The position numbers were made by a program, and so were the translations under genes. DNA of 64,000 bases. Source: Bradyrhizobium sp. 139 (lineage in GTDB: Bacteria; Pseudomonadota; Alphaproteobacteria; Rhizobiales; Xanthobacteraceae). Positions 58,797 through 64,000 of this stretch are shown here, piece after piece. The stretch lies in the NCBI RefSeq assembly GCF_023074175.1, contig NZ_JADPKS010000036.1, forward strand, positions 1-64,000. The letters are read 5' to 3'. The first letter of the stretch is position 1. Each line of letters begins with the position of its first letter. The notes under the pieces are model-generated. The model saw only the letters and a list, made by a program, of their open reading frames with translations. It had not been told where the DNA came from and searched no databases.

Positions 58797-60296
58797 TCAG
58801 GACATCGTCGGCATCACGAACTCGGCGCCGGCCCGGATGCCGGTCGGCCAACGGGTCGTGATCGTTTTCAGCTTGGTATAAAAGCGAACGCCCTCGGGGC
58901 CATGCATGTGATGGTCGCCGAACAGAGAGGCTTTCCATCCACCGAACGAATGGAATGCCATCGGCACCGGGATCGGTACGTTGATGCCCACCATGCCGAC
59001 CTGGATCTGATGCGCGAACTCACGCGCCGCATCGCCATCCCTGGTGAAGATTGCGGTGCCGTTGCCGAACTCGTGCTGGTTGATCATGTCGGCCGCATCG
59101 TCATAGGACTTGGCCCGAGCCACCACGAGCACCGGTCCGAAGATCTCTTCGCGATAGATCTTCATGTCCGTGGTCACGCGATCAAACAGGCTGCCGCCGA
59201 TGAAGTAGCCCTTCTCGTAGCCCTGGCGATGGAAATCGCGCCCGTCCACGATCAGCTTCGCGCCTTCGTCAACGCCGGCGTCAATATAGCCTCGGACCTT
59301 GTCGAGGTGTTGCTTCGTCACCAGCGGGCCCATCTCGGCATCGGGGTCGGTACCGGGACCAATGTTAAGCGCGCGGACCTTGGGCGCCAGCTTTTCGATC
59401 AGATGGTCGGCGGTCGTGTCTCCGATCGGGACGGCTACCGAGATTGCCATGCAGCGCTCGCCGGCGGAGCCGTAAGCCGCGCCCATGAGAGCGTCGACCG
59501 CCTGGTCCATGTCGGCGTCAGGCATAACGATCATGTGGTTCTTGGCGCCGCCCAGTGCCTGGCAGCGCTTGCCGTGGCTGGTCGCCGTCTCGTAGATGTA
59601 TCGCGCAATCGGCGTCGAGCCGACGAAGCTGACCGCGACGACGTCCGGATCGGTTAGAATGGCATCCACCGCTTCCTTGTCGCCATGCACGACGTTGAAC
59701 ACGCCGTCGGGCAGTCCGGCCTCCTTCAGCCACCGCGCAAGCATGAGCGAGGCCGAGGGATCGCGCTCTGACGGCTTGAGGATAAAAGTATTGCCGCAGG
59801 CCAGCGCAACCGGGAACATCCACATCGGGACCATCGCCGGGAAATTGAACGGCGTGATACCAGCAACCACCCCGAGCGGTTGACGCAGCGAGTGGCTGTC
59901 GACACGGGTGCCGACATTCTCGCTGATCTCTCCCTTGAGCAGCTGCGGCGCGCCCGTCGCGAACTCCACCACCTCCATGCCGCGTTGGATCTCGCCCTTC
60001 GCATCCGAGAGCACCTTGCCGTGTTCGGCGGTGATTACTTGGGCAAGTTCATCGATTCGGTCCTCCATGATCCGCAGGAAACGATTGAGAATACGAGCAC
60101 GCCGCAGTGGCGGTGTGTTCGCCCAGGCCGGGAACGCCTTGCGGGCCGCCTCTGTGGCCGATCGCACGTCTTCCATCGTAGCAAGTCCGAGCGTTGCCGA
60201 TTGCTCGCCGGTCGCGGGATTGTAAACCGGCGCGGTGCGAGGGCCCCGGCTCGGCACCAACTCGCCATTGATGAAGTTCAGAATAGTCACAGGCAT
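58797..60296 (-). CDS. mmsA: CoA-acylating methylmalonate-semialdehyde dehydrogenase
   Basis: A 499-residue aldehyde dehydrogenase converting methylmalonate semialdehyde (valine, inositol and thymine breakdown) or malonate semialdehyde to propionyl-CoA or acetyl-CoA. The NAD-binding segment is [17 protein letters not shown] (residues 144-160), the [13 protein letters not shown] loop follows, and the catalytic Cys282 lies in [15 protein letters not shown]. The MmsA-specific pattern without the usual general-base Glu is consistent with CoA-dependent members. Length is standard. A LysR gene is divergent 106 bp away and may regulate it. It may serve myo-inositol or rhizopine catabolism, which also ends in this enzyme. 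Confidence 0.95.
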   Translation of the reverse strand: MPVTILNFINGELVPSRGPRTAPVYNPATGEQSATLGLATMEDVRSATEAARKAFPAWANTPPLRRARILNRFLRIMEDRIDELAQVITAEHGKVLSDAKGEIQRGMEVVEFATGAPQLLKGEISENVGTRVDSHSLRQPLGVVAGITPFNFPAMVPMWMFPVALACGNTFILKPSERDPSASLMLARWLKEAGLPDGVFNVVHGDKEAVDAILTDPDVVAVSFVGSTPIARYIYETATSHGKRCQALGGAKNHMIVMPDADMDQAVDALMGAAYGSAGERCMAISVAVPIGDTTADHLIEKLAPKVRALNIGPGTDPDAEMGPLVTKQHLDKVRGYIDAGVDEGAKLIVDGRDFHRQGYEKGYFIGGSLFDRVTTDMKIYREEIFGPVLVVARAKSYDDAADMINQHEFGNGTAIFTRDGDAAREFAHQIQVGMVGINVPIPVPMAFHSFGGWKASLFGDHHMHGPEGVRFYTKLKTITTRWPTGIRAGAEFVMPTMS

Positions 60297-60402
60297 TGGC
60301 TGCTCTCCCTAAGATGATGCTTGATCGAGCCAGATATGCAGCGCATTAAAAAGCGGCATCAACGGCCGAATTCGCGGCTCCGTTGTGCAGAAAGTGTAGT
60401 CA

Positions 60403-61290
60403 ATGGATTGGGAGCGCGTTCGGAAATTCCTAGAGGTGGCGCGTGCCCGCCAGATTCTGAAGGCCTCGAAAAACCTACGGCTAAACCATGCAACGGTCGC
60501 CCGGCAACTGACGGCGCTGGAGAGTGGCTTGAACGCCAAACTGCTCGAACGACACACTTCAGGCTGCACGCTGACGGCGGCGGGCGAGGCGCTTGTCGCC
60601 GCGGCCGAGCGCGCAGAGAGCGAATTCCTCAAAGTGGGATCGAGCATTGGAGGCGCCGCCGAGGCCCTCACCGGAACAGTGCGCGTAGGGGCGCCGGACG
60701 GGCTTGGCAACTACTTCCTAGCCGATCGGCTGGGCGCACTGGCAGCGAAGCACCCGGGCCTTGTCATTCAACTCGTGCCGCTTCCGCGCACGTTCTCATT
60801 GTCAAGGCGCGAGGCTGACGTTGCGATCACGCTGGACCGGCCCAAGCAGGGCAACCTGATCCTCTCCAAGCTCACCGACTACACGCTCAGTGTCTATGCT
60901 GCCGATGCTTATCTGGCGCGCGAGGGTTCCATCAAGACGCAGGCCGATCTTGCCGGCCGCCTGTTCGTCACCCAGGTCGAGGATTTCGTCTACAGCAGGG
61001 CATTGGACTATGCCTCGGTGCTCGGCCGGCTCATGTCGCGACGCTATGAATGCGGCAGCGTCGTTGCGCAGATCGAGGCTGTTCTCGGTGGACACGGCGT
61101 CGGAATCCTTCATGACTACGTGGCCCAGCGCTATCCCGAATTGCGGCGTCTGCTTCCCGACATCCGTTTCGTGCGGAATTACTGGCTGACGTCACATCCC
61201 GATACGCACGAAACACGGCGCGTTCAGGAAGTGCATCGCTTCATCGTGGCCTCAGTCAAGGCAGCGAGGTCGTCTTTTGAGGCTGGTTGA
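60403..61290 (+). CDS. LysR-family regulator divergent from mmsA
   Basis: A 295-residue LysR protein. The DNA-binding helix-turn-helix is [32 protein letters not shown] (residues about 9-40), with [18 protein letters not shown] at the wing. The effector domain starts near [15 protein letters not shown]. It is transcribed away from mmsA with 106 bp between, the classic LysR target arrangement, so it probably controls mmsA and itself. The inducer is not known. Confidence 0.9.
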   Translation: MDWERVRKFLEVARARQILKASKNLRLNHATVARQLTALESGLNAKLLERHTSGCTLTAAGEALVAAAERAESEFLKVGSSIGGAAEALTGTVRVGAPDGLGNYFLADRLGALAAKHPGLVIQLVPLPRTFSLSRREADVAITLDRPKQGNLILSKLTDYTLSVYAADAYLAREGSIKTQADLAGRLFVTQVEDFVYSRALDYASVLGRLMSRRYECGSVVAQIEAVLGGHGVGILHDYVAQRYPELRRLLPDIRFVRNYWLTSHPDTHETRRVQEVHRFIVASVKAARSSFEAG

Positions 61291-62045
61291 GCGCCACTGC
61301 CGGTAGCTCGGGCGGGGCTGTTTGGTTCGTTCCCGATCCGGCGCATTCCATGAACGCCCGCAGGGCGGAGGACACGAATGCGTCCTTGCGATGAACGAAA
61401 ACCGTGGTGGCCCTGCCGGTCCCGTTCGGCAACGAATGTAGGTGGATCAAGCCCTGTCGTTCGGCAGAATCAGCGACCACGCGGGGCACCAACGACAGCC
61501 CCACCGAAGCCGCCACACAACCGATGATCCCGTCGAGCGTTCCCATTTCCATCCAGCGCAGGTCGACGAAACCACGATGCGCAAGATATTCCGACAGGCG
61601 CTGTCGACAGGAGCAGCCGGCGCGAAACACGATCACCTTGCGGCCGCTTCCCGAAGCTAGGAATTTGCTGAGGTGTTGGGGAGACGTCACCATCGGCGTG
61701 ATCAGCACCAGCTCCTCCTCCACGACCGGTGTGCAGGTCAGTTCACCGTGCGTGGCGGGTGCAGAGACAAAAGCTCCATCAAGTTTTCGAGCCAATACGC
61801 TGTCAACTAACGCTGCGGTCGGGCCCGTCTCGACCTGGACGTCAACATCGGGATAAGCGCGATCCCGTAATGGGTGAGCAACGGTGGTAGGCGTAACGCC
61901 GCCGTCGTCTCCATCGACCCAATGCGCAGTTCGCCACCCGGCCACCCCTCGTCCTTCACTGCGCAATGCGCCTCGGCCAAGAGATCGCTGATCCGCTTGG
62001 CGTAGCCGCCCAGTCTGGGCTCAATAAGAAGACCGTCACCTAGTG
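61256..62045 (-). pseudogene. LysR-family regulator lacking its DNA-binding domain
   Basis: From the right: GDGLLIEPRLGGYAKRISDL, GELRIGSMETTAALRLPPLL, then after a frameshift near 61855 YPDVDVQVETGPTAALVDSV, GAFVSAPATHGELTC and SVGLSLVPRVVADSAER. This is a LysR effector domain. The N-terminal helix-turn-helix is gone, replaced by the IS481 remnant from about 62045. Its 3' end overlaps the neighbouring LysR gene by 35 bases. Confidence 0.75.
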
Positions 62046-62064
62046 GCGTCGGCGAGCGCTCGTT

Positions 62065-62672
62065 CACGATGCGCCGATGGGTCTGAAGGCTCCCCGCTCG
62101 ACGGTGCTTTCGGCCGAAGAAGAAGCGATTGTGATTGCGTTCGCAAATACGCGCTCTTGCCGCTGGACGACTGCCAGTATGCGCTCCAGGCGACGATCGC
62201 GCATTTGACCAACTCGTCGTTGCACCGATGTTTGCAGCGTCATGGAATCAGTCGTCTGCCAGAGGTGCCGGCGAAAAGCCGGCTAGACAACCGTTCAAGC
62301 AATATCCCATCGGCTACTTCCGCGTCGATATCGCCGAAGTTCGCATCCAAGAGGGCAAGTTGCGCCTATTCATGGCTGTGGATCGGACATTGAAGTTCGC
62401 CTTTGCTCAGCTACGTAGCTCCGCCACCCTCGAAACTGCGTCGACGTTCCTGGAGGCCTTGATCAAGGCGGTTTCTTATAGGATCCACACAGTTCTTACC
62501 GACAACGGCGTGCAGTTCTGCGAATGCCAAAGCACCGCTCAGGGGCCGACCGCTCGCTATCGACTCCACGGATTCGATCGTATCTGTCGCGAGCAAGACA
62601 TCGAGCACCGGCTCACCAAGCCAAACCATCCTGGACCAACGGCCAGGTCGAACGCACGAACCGCACGCTAAG
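62065..62672 (+). pseudogene. IS481-family transposase, frameshifted
   Basis: Pieces read RKYALLPLDDCQYALQATIAH-like YALLPLDDCQYALQATIAHL, SLHRCLQRHGISRLPEVP, then in another frame YPIGYFRVDIAEVRIQEGKL (first catalytic Asp), AVDRTLKFAFAQL, VLTDNGVQF (second Asp) and DIEHRLTKPNHP. The final Glu motif (NGQVER) is split by a frame change near 62640. The element is inactive. Confidence 0.75.
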
Positions 62673-62818
62673 TGATGATCACGATCGGCGAAACACAGAC
62701 TAGCATCAGAGGCAAGAAACTGGTCCAGTAAAAATGCAATTATCTGGCACTGTTGGATAAGCCAGACTTGCCCTAAATCGAGCTCATGAACCCTGCCAGA
62801 GGAATGGGGGAAGCTGTC

Positions 62819-62911
62819 ATGAGCAACCAAAGTGCTCACGTGAACACCGAAATCGCGGTCGACGCGCCTGTCTACAAGACCTGGATGTGTGCGCTGTGCC
62901 GGCCGTCTTAG
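62819..62911 (+). pseudogene. Rubredoxin N-terminal fragment
   Basis: The 30-residue frame MSNQSAHVNTEIAVDAPVYK then TWMCALCRPS matches the start of rhizobial rubredoxins (YKTWMCLICGF). It keeps only the first Cys-x2-Cys knuckle and stops where it meets the 3' end of the MocR-type gene. Rubredoxins of this type accompany nitrogen-fixation genes. Confidence 0.6.
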
Positions 62912-64000
62912 CTCACCGCTTCCAGGCCCGGCGGCTTCGACAATTTCGAGCCTTTTACAGCACCGACGGAAGCGTCCAGGAGCGTTCTTAGCCGAATCAC
63001 TGCGCCCCTCAATTCCGGCACCGAAAATCCTCCGAAACCGAGCATCAAGCCGCAACGCGGTGGCGTGTCGTGATACATTGGTGAGATCGGCCGCACGACC
63101 AAGCCAATTTTCTCGGCTCGATCTGCGAGCTCTACATCGTCGAGCCCGGATGGCAGGCAGAGAACAAGGTGCATTCCTTGGTCGCTGGATTGCAGGGTGG
63201 CCCAGGCTGGCAGCTCTTCCTCTATTGCGGCAATCAGGACAGTGCGTCGTTCGGCATAGGCGCTCCGTATGCGGCGGATATGTGCCTCGAAGTGGCCCTC
63301 ACGCATATACTGCGCAAGTACATACTGATCAGCTGCGGGGGAATGGCGGTCGATCAGAGCCCGTGCCCCTGCGAACGCATCGACGAGTGAAGGCGGCACG
63401 ATGGCGTATCCTAAGCGCATCGAAGAAACCAGAACCTTGCTCATTGTCCCGATGTAGATGACGCGGGCCGAATCCAATCCTTGAAGGGATGGGAAGGGAT
63501 GGCCGGCATAGCGGAGTTCGCTGTCGTAATCGTCTTCGACGATCCAGGCGTTGTTCTGTCGTGCCCACAAAAGTAGCGCAGTGCGGCGTGCCATGCTCAT
63601 TGGCATTCCCAAGGGATATTGATGCGAAGGAGTAACGAAGGCGACGCGTGCACCAGGGCAGCGGTTAAGCCCTTCCTGAACGTCAATTCCTTGGGCATCG
63701 ACCGGAATTCGATGTGTGCTCACATCGAAGTTTCCGAGCACTGCGACAATTCCAGGGTACGCGGGATCTTCGGCCCAGATCGCGTCGCCTGGCGATAGAA
63801 GCACGGTCGCGGCCAAAAACAATCCCTGTTGTATGCCAGCCGTGATCACGACCTGACCGGGGTCGCATTTGACACCGCGTGCCTTGCGAACGTAGTCGGC
63901 TATAGCGACCCTCAATTCAAACAATCCCCGCGAGTCGATGTAGCCCGATGGAGCAGCAACGCGCATGGCGCGCACGCGATTGCCGAGACGTCTCCATTTG
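62908..64000 (-). CDS. MocR/PdxR-type GntR regulator with aminotransferase domain (5' end outside window)
   Basis: The visible 364 residues are the C-terminal class I aminotransferase-like domain of a MocR-family regulator. Landmarks: GYIDSRGLFELRVAIADYVRKARG, VVITAGIQQGLFLAATVLL, the AEDPAYPG motif, VTPSHQYPLG, IVEDDYDSELRY with the PLP Asp, and GTMSKVLVSSMRLGY with the PLP lysine. The N-terminal GntR winged helix lies beyond position 64000. MocR proteins bind PLP and often control vitamin B6, GABA/taurine or rhizopine genes. The target is unknown. The reading frame continues open to the window edge. Confidence 0.85.
   Translation of the reverse strand, partial: KWRRLGNRVRAMRVAAPSGYIDSRGLFELRVAIADYVRKARGVKCDPGQVVITAGIQQGLFLAATVLLSPGDAIWAEDPAYPGIVAVLGNFDVSTHRIPVDAQGIDVQEGLNRCPGARVAFVTPSHQYPLGMPMSMARRTALLLWARQNNAWIVEDDYDSELRYAGHPFPSLQGLDSARVIYIGTMSKVLVSSMRLGYAIVPPSLVDAFAGARALIDRHSPAADQYVLAQYMREGHFEAHIRRIRSAYAERRTVLIAAIEEELPAWATLQSSDQGMHLVLCLPSGLDDVELADRAEKIGLVVRPISPMYHDTPPRCGLMLGFGGFSVPELRGAVIRLRTLLDASVGAVKGSKLSKPPGLEAVS

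Noticed and set aside
62740..62770. Possible sigma-54 promoter (TGGCAC) before the rubredoxin fragment
   Set aside because: The -24 element TGGCAC is present but no GC (TTGC) element occurs at the required -12 spacing.

Overview
The window looks like part of a rhizobial symbiosis island, most likely from Bradyrhizobium. The evidence is a decayed fixA (electron-transfer flavoprotein beta subunit for nitrogen fixation), an Omp31-type outer-membrane protein remnant, a rubredoxin fragment of the type found near nif/fix genes, several small rhizobial hypothetical genes, and many insertion sequences (IS5, IS21, IS66, IS110, IS481 and probable IS256 types). Many genes carry frameshifts or stop codons, as is usual in accessory DNA. 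No rRNA, tRNA or CRISPR array was recognised. The genus is an inference from protein resemblance, not from a search.

Layout. 1-7.6 kb is an IS graveyard: recombinase fragment, two facing IS66 3' remnants around an IS5 element, a broken IS110, and an IS66 truncated by a complete IS21. 7.6-23.2 kb resembles a phosphonate-catabolism locus: LysR regulator, phosphonopyruvate hydrolase, frameshifted aminotransferase, a divergent five-gene peptide-type ABC importer, a MATE exporter, a second decayed aminotransferase and a phosphonoacetate-hydrolase-like enzyme. 23.3-25.8 kb holds IS remnants. 26.2-30.5 kb is a phosphonate-biosynthesis operon on the minus strand: a 33-codon ORF, PEP mutase, nucleotidyltransferase, CDP-alcohol phosphatidyltransferase and, after a gap, an aminotransferase. 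31-37 kb carries small conserved proteins including CsbD. 37-42 kb carries a di-iron protein, a LuxR-type quorum-sensing regulator and an MFS transporter. 42.7-48.7 kb has the porin remnant, an SDR/fixA fusion pseudogene, and a complete IS66 next to an older deleted IS66. 49.5-52.7 kb is a three-gene operon: PurF-like protein with Ser in place of the catalytic Cys, HAD hydrolase, and NAD-dependent dehydrogenase. 53.9-58.7 kb has an arylamine N-acetyltransferase among remnants (folE, SIR2/AlbA, PNPOx-like, SnoaL-like). 58.8-64 kb has methylmalonate-semialdehyde dehydrogenase with a divergent LysR regulator, a truncated LysR gene, an IS481 remnant, the rubredoxin fragment, and a MocR-type regulator that runs off the window.

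How the genes may work together. PEP mutase makes phosphonopyruvate from PEP. The nucleotidyltransferase and CDP-alcohol phosphatidyltransferase suggest a CMP-activated phosphonate transferred to a lipid or alcohol. No phosphonopyruvate decarboxylase is visible, so the aminotransferase may make phosphonoalanine, or the decarboxylase may lie elsewhere. The other locus encodes the reverse logic: import, transamination and hydrolysis of phosphonopyruvate. Having both halves within 23 kb of symbiotic DNA recalls the rhizopine idea (bacteroids make a compound that sibling cells consume). That is a hypothesis, and both catabolic aminotransferase copies here look broken.
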